Source of the DNA: Verrucomicrobiota bacterium
GTDB taxonomy: Bacteria > Verrucomicrobiota > Verrucomicrobiia > Opitutales > Puniceicoccaceae
NCBI GenBank assembly: GCA_038744685.1
Contig: JBCDMB010000003.1
Coordinates: 62,001-126,000, forward strand
Direction: 5' to 3'
DNA: 64,000 nucleotides
In this document: positions 35,567-43,728 of the stretch, in pieces
Numbering within the stretch: position 1 is the stretch's first letter
Layout: the number at the start of each line of letters is the position of its first letter
The notes under the pieces: model-generated
Told to the model about the DNA's origin: nothing
Database searches by the model: none
Seen by the model: the letters and a program-made list of their open reading frames with translations, nothing else
Made by a program: the position numbers and the translations under genes

Positions 35567-36139
35567 TTACTCCCAGCTAACGACTTCGGGAAAGCCATTG
35601 GCGTCATCTTCCTCGGAAAAAAACACGACTGACGCTCTGAGACCCCCAGTTGGCAAACGACCCCGGGTCTGTGAAGTGAGGTTACCCTCTTGCAAGCCAT
35701 CGATCCTGCCGTCCCGATTACTATCTACAGCCATGTAGATGTTGGGATTTCCAAACGCATCAACAATTGTTCCATCCGCAACGCCATAAGGCGAATCCGT
35801 CGCAATCGAATCTTCTGCAAACGAGTAGAGCCGAATATTCTTTTTGTTGAACGTGGTATCTCCTTCGTCTCCGGTCAAAACAGCGAAAAAATCGCCGGTT
35901 TCGGTCTGCGGAAAATCAAATCGGGGGTAATAACCATACTCCTGACGAAAGGATTCAACCGCAGCCACCCACTGGCTGAACATAGATTTGGTCTTAGTCT
36001 TCTTCGCGTTTTCCCTTACTGCACCGACGGCCGGTATGATGATCCCGGCAAGAATACCGATGATCGCAATCACCGTAAGAAGTTCAATTAGGGTAAAACC
36101 TTTGGATTTTCTGTTTAATTTCTTTGTCATGGCTATCAT
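35567..36139 (-). CDS. type II secretion pseudopilin (GspG-like)
   Basis: The 190-residue protein has a basic leader ending in KSKG, then FTLIELLTVIAIIGILAGIIIP, the class III signal and hydrophobic helix. The C-terminal half resembles the GspG pseudopilin fold: 'FGNPNIYMAVDSNRDGRIDG' looks like the WGNPYxY/calcium-loop region. An internal ATG at 36130 is an alternative start. Its ATG overlaps the stop of the upstream pseudopilin by 4 bases, so the two are co-translated. The secretion ATPase and secretin genes are not in the window. Confidence 0.9.
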   Translation of the reverse strand: MIAMTKKLNRKSKGFTLIELLTVIAIIGILAGIIIPAVGAVRENAKKTKTKSMFSQWVAAVESFRQEYGYYPRFDFPQTETGDFFAVLTGDEGDTTFNKKNIRLYSFAEDSIATDSPYGVADGTIVDAFGNPNIYMAVDSNRDGRIDGLQEGNLTSQTRGRLPTGGLRASVVFFSEEDDANGFPEVVSWE

Positions 36140-36699
36140 TCGTTGAGGTAAATATTGTCGGGGTTTCCATTCGCTGCCTTATCGACGATTCCGCTCGATG
36201 GATTGGTCAGGTCACCATCTTGTCCCCGCGAGAATAGGACAAAGCCGAACCGATTCCAAGAAGAGGAGTCGTTGTTGTACTGATAGACATATGGATTGCC
36301 CCACGGGTCCAAAAATTTGTTGTCAGAGGCAAAAGTGTTACCGTTCTCCGGACTCTCGAGTTCAAACTTAGAGACATCCACCAACGCTCTCTTCGTGGTT
36401 TCAGAACCGTTGGAATCACGGAAAGAATCGCCGTTCGGATCCGTTTGTCCCGTGAGTGCCTGATACAGTGTTTCTGCATTTTCTTCCCAACTGGCGCCTG
36501 TCGCGATCGGATAAGATCCATGTTCTGCGCGGTAGGCCTCGAGAGAAGATGCCAGGGCAGACAACTCTGCGGCCGCCTTTGTACGCGCCTGCCTCTGATA
36601 AACGCCAGCAGCGATTCCAAAGGAAATTGCTGATAAAACCGCAATCACTCCAATCACTGTCAGAAGCTCTACCAATGTGAAGCCAGCATTTCTTTTCAT
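36136..36699 (-). CDS. type II secretion pseudopilin
   Basis: The 187-residue protein begins MKRNAGFTLVELLTVIGVIAVLSAISFG, with prepilin peptidase cleavage after Gly6. It contains the GspG-type segment FLDPWGNPYVYQYN near residues 133-146, and a DPNGDSFRD stretch that may bind calcium. It is the first gene of a two-gene pseudopilin operon with the downstream paralogue (4-base overlap). It probably builds a short pseudopilus tip or shaft of a secretion system encoded elsewhere. Confidence 0.9.
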   Translation of the reverse strand: MKRNAGFTLVELLTVIGVIAVLSAISFGIAAGVYQRQARTKAAAELSALASSLEAYRAEHGSYPIATGASWEENAETLYQALTGQTDPNGDSFRDSNGSETTKRALVDVSKFELESPENGNTFASDNKFLDPWGNPYVYQYNNDSSSWNRFGFVLFSRGQDGDLTNPSSGIVDKAANGNPDNIYLNE

Positions 36700-36866
36700 A
36701 CCTAAATCTTGTTCATCTCATTCCGCGCCGCAACCGAATTCTACCCGCAAGATTCATCGGATGTTTACAATTCAACTCGAGATTTTTGCATGAAAAGGAC
36801 GTCTGAAATCAAAAAATCGCTAACAGGGGCATTGCTTCCCGGCGTTCATTTACCCAAAACAGGGAC

Positions 36867-38021
36867 GTGACAAGCGATACTAGTATTCGATACCGAAAAA
36901 CCCCAAAGACACCCTTTGTATTCGGAAACATTCTTTTAGCTGCTCTCGGTGCCTCCCTCGTTTTCTTCGGACCCGAACCTTTTTCCGTTTCCACAGTTCT
37001 TCTAGTCGTCCTGTGCCTTGCTATCGGTGGGGTGCTTACTCTGATCCCATTCTTACTAGACCAGTTTTCCCTACTTAACGTCAGTCGGAATCGTGCCTCT
37101 CAAGCGGCAGTGAATTTACGCGCCGCACTTTCGAGATCAGAGGAGATTTTGACCGAGTTGCGAGAAAAGGAAATGAGTGAAAACCCTCTCAGACTCGTCT
37201 CCGAGAGGCTTCCTCAGCTTGTTGGTGAGAAGCTGAAAGACTCTTTGGATCACGAATTTCGTGAGCGTTTTGCGGAAGAACTTCTGAATCGGGTAAAAGA
37301 AGAAACGAATACACTGCTGCAAAAGGCAGCTGCTGAACAGAAAAGGCTACAGGAAGAGATTCTTGCCCAATTCGAGCAAGTGCGAGACTACCCCAAGATC
37401 GTCGAGAAGTTGTCGGATCAATTGCAGTCCTTCTCGGCACACGCAGCAAAGCGCGAGCTCGTCCAGACCGGCTTGGAACAAATATCCGTGGAAGTAAAAC
37501 GCCTGGAGATTAAGCTGGACGACTTACGCCGTTCACAGCTTTTCGGAGTGCCGACCCTCAGTGAAGAAGAGCCTTCTCCCATTCCCGCAAAGGGAGCAGC
37601 TGCATCTCAACCCTCTAAAGTAGAAGAATCAAAGGAACTGGATTCGAAGGCGCAAAAACAACCGGGAAAGAACGGTGAAGGGCAGACTTCTCCGAATAAA
37701 GACGAGTCTGCTACTGCTGCTGTTTCTTCCTCCGAAAAAAGGGAGGCTGAATCGATCGGTAAAAAGGCATCAATCGTTGTCTCAGCTTTCGTCGGTATCC
37801 AAAACGGAGTTTACCTCAGAGGGGATCACCCGCTTCTTTCCCCGGAAAAAGGCGTTCGGCTAGAAATGACCGGAATCGGTGAATGGATATGGACAGCCGA
37901 GATTGAGGACTCTTTTCAGGCAGAGCTCTTCCTCAATGACGAAACACCAGCCGAAACGGGAAAATTTACGGTAAGGCCAGGAGATCACCTCATTCTGGAT
38001 CCCACCTTCCCGTCTCCCTAG
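36867..38021 (+). CDS. membrane protein with coiled coil and CBM-like C-terminal domain
   Basis: The 384-residue protein starts at GTG 36867 and has two adjacent membrane helices (FVFGNILLAALGASLVFFG; VSTVLLVVLCLAIGGVLTLIPFLL). A long coiled coil follows (about 75-220, for example EEILTELREKEMSENPLRLVSERLP and KLSDQLQSFSAHAAKRELV) and then a charged low-complexity linker (about 225-300). The last 80 residues (SIVVSAFVGIQNGVYLRGDH, then GEWIWTAEI and FRVRP-like KFTVRPGDHLI) look like a small beta-sandwich similar to starch-binding or AMPK-type carbohydrate modules. Function unknown; the CBM resemblance is weak. Confidence 0.6.
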   Translation: MTSDTSIRYRKTPKTPFVFGNILLAALGASLVFFGPEPFSVSTVLLVVLCLAIGGVLTLIPFLLDQFSLLNVSRNRASQAAVNLRAALSRSEEILTELREKEMSENPLRLVSERLPQLVGEKLKDSLDHEFRERFAEELLNRVKEETNTLLQKAAAEQKRLQEEILAQFEQVRDYPKIVEKLSDQLQSFSAHAAKRELVQTGLEQISVEVKRLEIKLDDLRRSQLFGVPTLSEEEPSPIPAKGAAASQPSKVEESKELDSKAQKQPGKNGEGQTSPNKDESATAAVSSSEKREAESIGKKASIVVSAFVGIQNGVYLRGDHPLLSPEKGVRLEMTGIGEWIWTAEIEDSFQAELFLNDETPAETGKFTVRPGDHLILDPTFPSP

Positions 38022-38103
38022 CGTTACTTACGGGAGTATTCATTACCGCAAGAGGACCAAAAAGGCCCTGTGGAAGACTGAGAAAACGGAGGCGATCGGG
38101 ACC

Positions 38104-39537
38104 TCAGCCCTTTACCAATTCAAAAGCCGCCAGGGCGCGCTCTCTTCCTTCCTTATGCTCAATCATCGGGAATGGGTATGTCTCTCCCAACTCAACGCCC
38201 GCCTTCTCCAATTCATCGTCTGGGGCTTCCCATGGCTCGTGAATGTATGACTTTGAGAGGTGCTTCAGTTCCGGGACATATTTTTTCACGTAAAGTCCTT
38301 CTGGATCGAATTTTTTTCCCTGTGTCATCGGATTAAAGACACGAAAATAAGGCGCAGCATCGGCCCCACAACCTCCACTCCACTGCCAGCCAAGGGTATT
38401 GGACGCGAGGTCGGCATCCACAAGACAATCCCAAAACCACTTTGCACCCGCGTTCCATGGCTGCAGCAAGTGCTTCACCAGGAATGACGCAACAATCATC
38501 CTTACCCGGTTATGCATCCAACCCTCGCTGTAAAGCTGCCTCATCCCAGCATCAACAATCGGATACCCAGTTTCGCCACTCTCCCATTTCTTTTGAGAAT
38601 CTACCGAAACCTCCCACGGAAACTCCGCGTACTTATCGCGAAGTGGCCTTTCTGGTGTTTGCGGGAAATGATAAAGAACGTGGTAAGCAAATTCTCTCCA
38701 ACCAATCTCTGACAAAAAGGTTTTACCTCCTTGGGTGTGAGCCTGTTCCTTGCGGACCGCTAAAGACCATACTTGTCGAGGACCTATCAGGCCCCAATGA
38801 AGATACGCAGAGAGGCTAGAGGTTCCGTCGATACCGGGAAAATCCCGATCAGTATCATACGCACTCACTGGTCCTGAGAGGAAGTCCGAAGCTTTCTTGT
38901 GCGCCGCTTCTTCGCTCACCTCCCACCGAGCCAGCAGCTTTTCTCCCCAGTCGAGCTCGGGTAAAAGTCCCATCGACTCCAAGGAGTCTGACCGCGGGGA
39001 AGATTTCGGGATCAGCAGGTTTTCCAGATCGACCTGAACCGGCTCACGCATCGACCGTGAACCCGCATTTTTCCAAAATGGAGTGAACACCTGGAACGGT
39101 TTTCCTTGCTGGGTAGCCACCTCCCACGGCTCCCACAGTAACGAAGAGTTAAAGCTCTCAACCACTTTCCCAGCCTCCTTGAGACGCTTCTTAATCTCGG
39201 AGTCTCGACGGATGATTCTTGGCTCGTAACGTCGGTTCCAGAACACTCCAGCTGCCGCTGTTTCTTTGAGTAATTCCTCCAAAATTTTATCACTGGAACC
39301 TTTCCGAACTACCAGCGCTAACCCGAGGGCAGCTAAATCCTTTTCCAGAGAAGCAATAGCTTCGTGAAGAAAAACCTTCGAAGCTCCTCCAGGCTTCCAC
39401 TGTCCTTCCGCATCCTCATCGAGAATGAAAACCGGAACAATCGAATAACCCATCTCGATCGCCTGTGCGAACGCAGAGTTATCCTGTATTCGAAGGTCTT
39501 TTCGGAACCACAGTAAAATCGTCTTTTCAGACTCCAT
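38104..39537 (-). CDS. phrB: deoxyribodipyrimidine photolyase (CPD class I)
   Basis: The 477-residue DNA repair flavoenzyme uses blue light to split cyclobutane pyrimidine dimers. The N-terminal antenna-binding domain starts LLWFRKDLRIQDNSAF. The FAD domain has GTSSLSAYLHWGLIGPRQVW, EIGWREFAYHVLYHFP, GYPIVDAGMRQLYSEGWMHNRVRMIVASFL and LASNTLGWQWSGGCGADAAPYFRVFNP. The electron-transfer Trp residues are in place. Length fits class I enzymes. It is a single gene, convergent with the coiled-coil membrane protein, 42 bases upstream of the amidase stop. Confidence 0.95.
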   Translation of the reverse strand: MESEKTILLWFRKDLRIQDNSAFAQAIEMGYSIVPVFILDEDAEGQWKPGGASKVFLHEAIASLEKDLAALGLALVVRKGSSDKILEELLKETAAAGVFWNRRYEPRIIRRDSEIKKRLKEAGKVVESFNSSLLWEPWEVATQQGKPFQVFTPFWKNAGSRSMREPVQVDLENLLIPKSSPRSDSLESMGLLPELDWGEKLLARWEVSEEAAHKKASDFLSGPVSAYDTDRDFPGIDGTSSLSAYLHWGLIGPRQVWSLAVRKEQAHTQGGKTFLSEIGWREFAYHVLYHFPQTPERPLRDKYAEFPWEVSVDSQKKWESGETGYPIVDAGMRQLYSEGWMHNRVRMIVASFLVKHLLQPWNAGAKWFWDCLVDADLASNTLGWQWSGGCGADAAPYFRVFNPMTQGKKFDPEGLYVKKYVPELKHLSKSYIHEPWEAPDDELEKAGVELGETYPFPMIEHKEGRERALAAFELVKG

Positions 39538-39579
39538 AGTAGCGACGAGCGGTCGCCCGCTACCTAATCTCCGGCAAAA

Positions 39580-40347
39580 TCACCACTCGTCAGGAAACAG
39601 TCCATGCATTCTCGCGGTCGGGAAATACCGGCCGGGACAAACCGTGTGGTGCTTCCCGTCAATCTCCCGGTGAACTGCAAATTTCGTCCGATTCGGGATG
39701 AGATCGCGCAGGTAACCCGTCAAAGCGGTGAGGGAAGCGATCTGCCGAGCAGTCGGACGGCTGGACTGAAAGTTGCCGACAAGACAGACTCCCACACCTT
39801 GCTCGTTCACCTTGGAAGACTTTACATGACCGCCATGAAGTTGCCGGTCCCACCGAGGTCCGATTTCGATTTCTCCGTCCGCCGATTTGGTGCCGTTGCC
39901 AATGACAAAATGGTAAGCCAATCCATTACGCATTCCTCTTCTTCGGTGGTAGTTGTCGTAGATTTGTGCGTTACCTGTGCCCACTCCTGCGTGGTGAACC
40001 ACAATATACCGCCAGGTCCGAAGACCACCTCGCTTCGGCTCTGAAACACGTTTCACCTCGGACAACACATTATCGCCAGGCAATTGAAGCACCTGCCCGA
40101 CCCGAATCAAATCACCGGTGATTCCGTTCTCAAAACGAATCGCGTCAACTGAAGTACCGAACTTTGCCGCGATCCCCGAAAGGGTATCTCCACTGCGAAC
40201 GGTGTAGGTACCGCCGGACGCACTGTACGCTCGGAGCGGCCACAAACCGAGGGTGCCGGTAGAGATACCAGCACTTACCAAGCTGCAAAAACGTCGACGG
40301 TCCACTCGCAGACCCAACCACAAAACCCGCCGTTTCTCAAGAATCAT
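39580..40347 (-). CDS. LysM-containing N-acetylmuramoyl-L-alanine amidase, Tat-type signal
   Basis: The secreted murein hydrolase of about 255 residues has a twin-Arg-like leader (DRRRFCSLVSAGISTGTLG) and a LysM peptidoglycan-binding domain (YTVRSGDTLSGIAAKFGTSVDAIRFENG, about 48-92). An amidase_2/PGRP-like domain follows: zinc ligands include His in VVHHAGVG and the His/Cys region of GKHHTVCPGRYFP; LAYHFVIGNG and NEQGVGVCLVGNF are family blocks. It cleaves the amide between muramic acid and the stem peptide. ATG 40347 is preferred over TTG 40365. Confidence 0.88.
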   Translation of the reverse strand: MILEKRRVLWLGLRVDRRRFCSLVSAGISTGTLGLWPLRAYSASGGTYTVRSGDTLSGIAAKFGTSVDAIRFENGITGDLIRVGQVLQLPGDNVLSEVKRVSEPKRGGLRTWRYIVVHHAGVGTGNAQIYDNYHRRRGMRNGLAYHFVIGNGTKSADGEIEIGPRWDRQLHGGHVKSSKVNEQGVGVCLVGNFQSSRPTARQIASLTALTGYLRDLIPNRTKFAVHREIDGKHHTVCPGRYFPTARMHGLFPDEW

Positions 40348-40511
40348 GTCTAAACTCAATCGCAAAGGTCTCGGCCCAGTTCCAAACTTTCACTGGTAAA
40401 AGGAGGCCTCGACCCAAACCTCATTGATCAATGGATTCTCAACCCCTGAATCGTCTACTCGCACGATAAGTCCCTTTACCAATTCTTCGAGTGGGACTAG
40501 GGTCTCGGTAT

Positions 40512-41360
40512 ATGGTTCTTCATTGGCACACAGAACCGTTTCTTTTGATCGGCCTTTTATTGCCTGCCTGGCTTTATGCACTCTGGACCGGCCCTTTCCG
40601 CTCGGAGTCGGATTCGTATTCCTTGGGACGGTCTATTTCATTCTATCTGGGACTTGCGATTACCTACCTGGCAGTGGGCTCACCACTCGATCAATTGGGA
40701 GAGGACTATCTCTTCTCCGCTCATATGATCCAGCACCTGCTCCTTATGTATGTTACGCCGGTGCTCTTTGTTATCGGCCTGCCGCCGCAACAGGTTGATC
40801 GATTTCTGAGCAAACACCCAAGGCTGGTCTCGATTTTCCATTCGCTTCTTCATCCGGTTCTGACGGGAGCCGTTTTTACACTATCCTTCAGTCTCTGGCA
40901 TGTCCCCACACTCTATGAGGCAGCACTTTCCAATAAGACGGTTCATATCCTTGAACACCTTACTATCTGGATACCATCGATAGGAGTAGCTTGGAACCTG
41001 TTTACTCCCTCCAAGATTCTTCCACCGATTAGTTACCCCGCAAGGCTTCTCATGCTTTTTATCCTCATGATCACGCAACTTCCGGTGTTTGGAGTTCTCA
41101 CGATGTCAGGGACCGTGCTTTACCCAACCTACGAATGGGCTCCAAGGATAATTGATCTTAGCCCTATCGATGATCAGGTCCTCGGCGGGCTTCTTATGAA
41201 AGTAGGTGGAATGGTTTTCGTTTTACCCATTTTTGGCTACTGCTTTTACCAATGGGCCAAAACCACACAATCGGACGAGATCTTCGAAGAGAAAACTCCG
41301 AAGGTTCCGTCGAGGACTTCAACTACCCCGCTCGAAGACTCGTCATCAATCGGTGCCTAA
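40512..41360 (+). CDS. ctaG: cytochrome c oxidase assembly factor CtaG-like (caa3 type)
   Basis: The membrane protein of about 282 residues has seven helices and the CtaG_caa3 family signatures: GSPLDQLGEDYLFSAHMIQHLLLMYVTPVLFVIGLPP, LWHVPTLYEAAL and HILEHLTIWI. The conserved His residues in HMIQH, WHVP and LEH are thought to bind copper for the oxidase. ATG 40512 is chosen (AGGG about 9 bases before); an in-frame GTG at 40491 is the alternative. The next gene, DUF983, often travels with ctaG and oxidase genes, and here overlaps its 3' end. Confidence 0.9.
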   Translation: MVLHWHTEPFLLIGLLLPAWLYALWTGPFRSESDSYSLGRSISFYLGLAITYLAVGSPLDQLGEDYLFSAHMIQHLLLMYVTPVLFVIGLPPQQVDRFLSKHPRLVSIFHSLLHPVLTGAVFTLSFSLWHVPTLYEAALSNKTVHILEHLTIWIPSIGVAWNLFTPSKILPPISYPARLLMLFILMITQLPVFGVLTMSGTVLYPTYEWAPRIIDLSPIDDQVLGGLLMKVGGMVFVLPIFGYCFYQWAKTTQSDEIFEEKTPKVPSRTSTTPLEDSSSIGA

Positions 41361-41746
41361 GAGGGTTGTGTCCTCGGTGTGGTGGTCCGGGCCTTTTTCG
41401 GGGCGATCCTTCCGACACCCACAAGATGAAAAAATGGGGGTTCCGTCTTCGCAGTGAGTGTCCCTACTGTGGTTTGCGCTACGAAGAAGAAAGTGGCGTG
41501 ACCCTATGGACAACGGTGTTTGGGTATGTACTCGTAGTCTTACTGGCAGTGTGCCCGATTCTCCTTCTTGTTGCTCTGGACTGGGTGCCCGTTTTCGCTG
41601 CGACCATTCTTGGGGTTGTCTTGTCTTTCGGACTACCAGTCTTGCTCTACCCTTTTCTCCTACGGATCACCCTGGCCTGTTGGTTTGGGTTTCACCCTGA
41701 TGCATTTGATCAAGAAAATGAACCGGCCAAATCCCCTTACTCTTGA
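41252..41746 (+). CDS. DUF983 family membrane protein
   Basis: The 164-residue protein has the DUF983 layout. An N-terminal zinc-ribbon-like part (RGLCPRCGGPGLFRG and SECPYCGLRYEEESG, four Cys) is followed by two transmembrane helices (FGYVLVVLLAVCPILLLVAL; FAATILGVVLSFGLPVLLYPFLL). The family often sits next to cytochrome oxidase genes. The start at ATG 41252 overlaps ctaG by about 109 bases; no better start precedes the CPRCG motif, so the true start is uncertain. The next gene begins near its stop. Confidence 0.8.
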   Translation: MGQNHTIGRDLRRENSEGSVEDFNYPARRLVINRCLRGLCPRCGGPGLFRGDPSDTHKMKKWGFRLRSECPYCGLRYEEESGVTLWTTVFGYVLVVLLAVCPILLLVALDWVPVFAATILGVVLSFGLPVLLYPFLLRITLACWFGFHPDAFDQENEPAKSPYS

Positions 41747-42266
41747 GCCTCTGGACGATGCCAGTCTCCGCGGGCTCCTTTTCCTCTCCTGCTTTGGCTG
41801 CCTCATTGCCGCAAAGTGTGCGATCTCGGAAGCCTTACGCCTATACTACGGTTTCGCTATCAACTCCGCACTCTTCATCTGGCTACCCTCTTTGGTAATT
41901 GGAGGTGCGGTTTGCCTTCTTTACATTGCGGGCCCGGGATCGAGCTTTCATGCCTACTGGAAGTCAAAACAGTTTTTAATTCCTGCCGCCCTGATCTGGT
42001 TGACGATCGCTTTCAGTGTGGTTCGACAAGTTCCTTCGGTATTGGTTCCCGGAGTCATCTGTCTTGTCGCGGCGGCGGCAGCTTTTGTCCTCGGAAGAAT
42101 TCGCAATTCGATCGCAGTAAGTTTTTTAGCCGCTTTTTGGGCCTTCGGTGCCGCGTTGTCTTTTTTCTATCCTCCGGTAGGTTCCTATTCGATCTTCGCG
42201 ATTTTACTGGTTCTCTTCGGATCGATACCGTGTGGGATCGGTTATTTCCACCTGAAAGCACCTTGA
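41718..42266 (+). CDS. multispan membrane protein, unknown
   Basis: From ATG 41718 the product is 182 residues (ATG 41700 would add six). About five to six hydrophobic helices are visible: LLFLSCFGCLIAAKCAI, FIWLPSLVIGGAVCLLYIAG, FLIPAALIWLTIAFSVV, VLVPGVICLVAAAAAFVLG, ISFLAAFWAFGAALSFF-like and FAILLVLFGSIPCGIGYF. It has no recognisable family motif. It overlaps the end of the DUF983 gene by 29 bases, placing it in the ctaG operon, and may contribute to respiratory-chain assembly by association only. Confidence 0.7.
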   Translation: MNRPNPLTLEPLDDASLRGLLFLSCFGCLIAAKCAISEALRLYYGFAINSALFIWLPSLVIGGAVCLLYIAGPGSSFHAYWKSKQFLIPAALIWLTIAFSVVRQVPSVLVPGVICLVAAAAAFVLGRIRNSIAVSFLAAFWAFGAALSFFYPPVGSYSIFAILLVLFGSIPCGIGYFHLKAP

Positions 42267-42273
42267 GCTTGGC

Positions 42274-42299
42274 CTGATACCGAACTCAGGAGGTATCAG
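42274..42299. terminator. possible bidirectional terminator hairpin
   Basis: CTGATACC and GGTATCAG form an 8-bp stem with a 10-base loop between the convergent membrane-protein and sufS genes. It has no strong T-run on either side, so it is only a candidate. Confidence 0.35.
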
Positions 42300-42312
42300 C
42301 GTTTCAGAGGCT

Positions 42313-43554
42313 CTAACGTAAAACAGCGATCGACCTTTCTAAACTAGTAAGAAACGTATCAACTTCCTGTTCCGTGTTATAGAACGCGAAGGAGGCGCGG
42401 GTCGTCGCAGTGAGACCAAGATGCTCAAGCAAAGGTTGGGTGCAGTGATGTCCCGCGCGAACCGCGACCCCATCTCGGTCAAGGAACGTTGCCAAGTCAT
42501 GAGGATGAACTCCATCCACAACGAAAGACGCAACCCCTACCTTTCTAGGCGCTTCACCGACGAGGCGCACTCCCGTTAGAGACTCAAGGCCAGCAGTCGC
42601 TTTTTTCAAGAGGGTATCCTCCTGGCGCTCCATCCTCTCGTAGCCGGTATCCCCAATAAACCGAATGGCCTCCGCCAGTCCGATCGCACCAGCGATATGC
42701 GGAGTTCCTGCCTCAAACCGAGCTGGCGGCTCGGCAAAAGTCGTTCCAGAAAAAGACACTCTCTCAATCATGTCGCCTCCTCCTTGGTACGGAGCCATCT
42801 TCGCGAGCAATTCTTTCTTTCCGTAGAGGACACCGATCCCTGTTGGACCGAACACTTTGTGTCCCGAGAGAACATAGAAGTCGCAATCAAGATCGGTCAC
42901 ATCAACGGCTAGATGAGGCACAGCCTGTGCACCATCCACCAGCACAGGAACTTCAACCTCATGCGCGAGAGCGACCATCTCCTTCGCAGGATTTATAGTC
43001 CCAAGGGAATTCGAAACATGACAAAACCCCGCCATTACTGCCTCCTCGGAGAGAGCCTTTCGAAAGTCTTCAAGATCCACCTCTCCCTCGGGGGAAATCA
43101 AAACAGGCCTAACCGACAACCCCAGCTTTTCCCCAGCGATCTGCCAAGGAACAATGTTCGCGTGATGCTCCATAACAGTGAGGACAATCGTCCCACCCGG
43201 CTTGGCAACTGAAGGCAGAAAGCTCGATGCGACAAGGTTTACCGATTCGGTCGCATTTCTTGTAAAAATGATTTCGCCAGCCGAAGCCGCACCCAGAAAA
43301 CCAGCCACAGTTTCCCTTGCCGATTCGTAAGCGGCAGTCGCTTCCTCGCTCAAAAAGTGGAGTCCCCGATGGATGTTGGAGTAACCCTCGCGATAGAATT
43401 GACTGAGTGAGTCGATAACCCTTTGAGGTTTTTGGGTGGACGCTGCATTATCAAAATACACTAAAGCCTTTCCATACTTTTCCCGCGCAAGGATCGGAAA
43501 CTCAGCCCTGATCTTATCCACATCCAGATCCATTTCGATAGTCATTCCATTCAC
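42313..43554 (-). CDS. sufS: cysteine desulfurase SufS
   Basis: PLP-dependent group II cysteine desulfurase (413 residues) that supplies sulphur for Fe-S cluster assembly. Visible features: YFDNAASTQKP at the N-terminus, the PLP-stacking His in MEHHANIVPWQ, the PLP Asp/Gln in VDGAQAVPH, the Schiff-base Lys in LSGHKVFGPTG (about 229), and the persulfide Cys in RAGHHCTQPLL (about 369) with the short loop typical of SufS. Nearby in-frame ATGs (43554, 43545) make the exact start uncertain. No sufBCD genes adjoin it, so it is a stand-alone copy. Confidence 0.95.
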   Translation of the reverse strand: MNGMTIEMDLDVDKIRAEFPILAREKYGKALVYFDNAASTQKPQRVIDSLSQFYREGYSNIHRGLHFLSEEATAAYESARETVAGFLGAASAGEIIFTRNATESVNLVASSFLPSVAKPGGTIVLTVMEHHANIVPWQIAGEKLGLSVRPVLISPEGEVDLEDFRKALSEEAVMAGFCHVSNSLGTINPAKEMVALAHEVEVPVLVDGAQAVPHLAVDVTDLDCDFYVLSGHKVFGPTGIGVLYGKKELLAKMAPYQGGGDMIERVSFSGTTFAEPPARFEAGTPHIAGAIGLAEAIRFIGDTGYERMERQEDTLLKKATAGLESLTGVRLVGEAPRKVGVASFVVDGVHPHDLATFLDRDGVAVRAGHHCTQPLLEHLGLTATTRASFAFYNTEQEVDTFLTSLERSIAVLR

Positions 43555-43728
43555 CTCGTTACCCTATCTGGCCCTACCCTAAAACGCAAAAGGGAGCCCA
43601 GATTTTTCAGAAGCGGTTTTTATGGTCAGTAATTAAATTTCGCAAGAATTGCCTGCGCGCCGGCGAGGGCACTTCACCCATTGTAAGAGGAACCGTGTTT
43701 GCCCGTTGAAGATCTTCTGCGAACTGCC

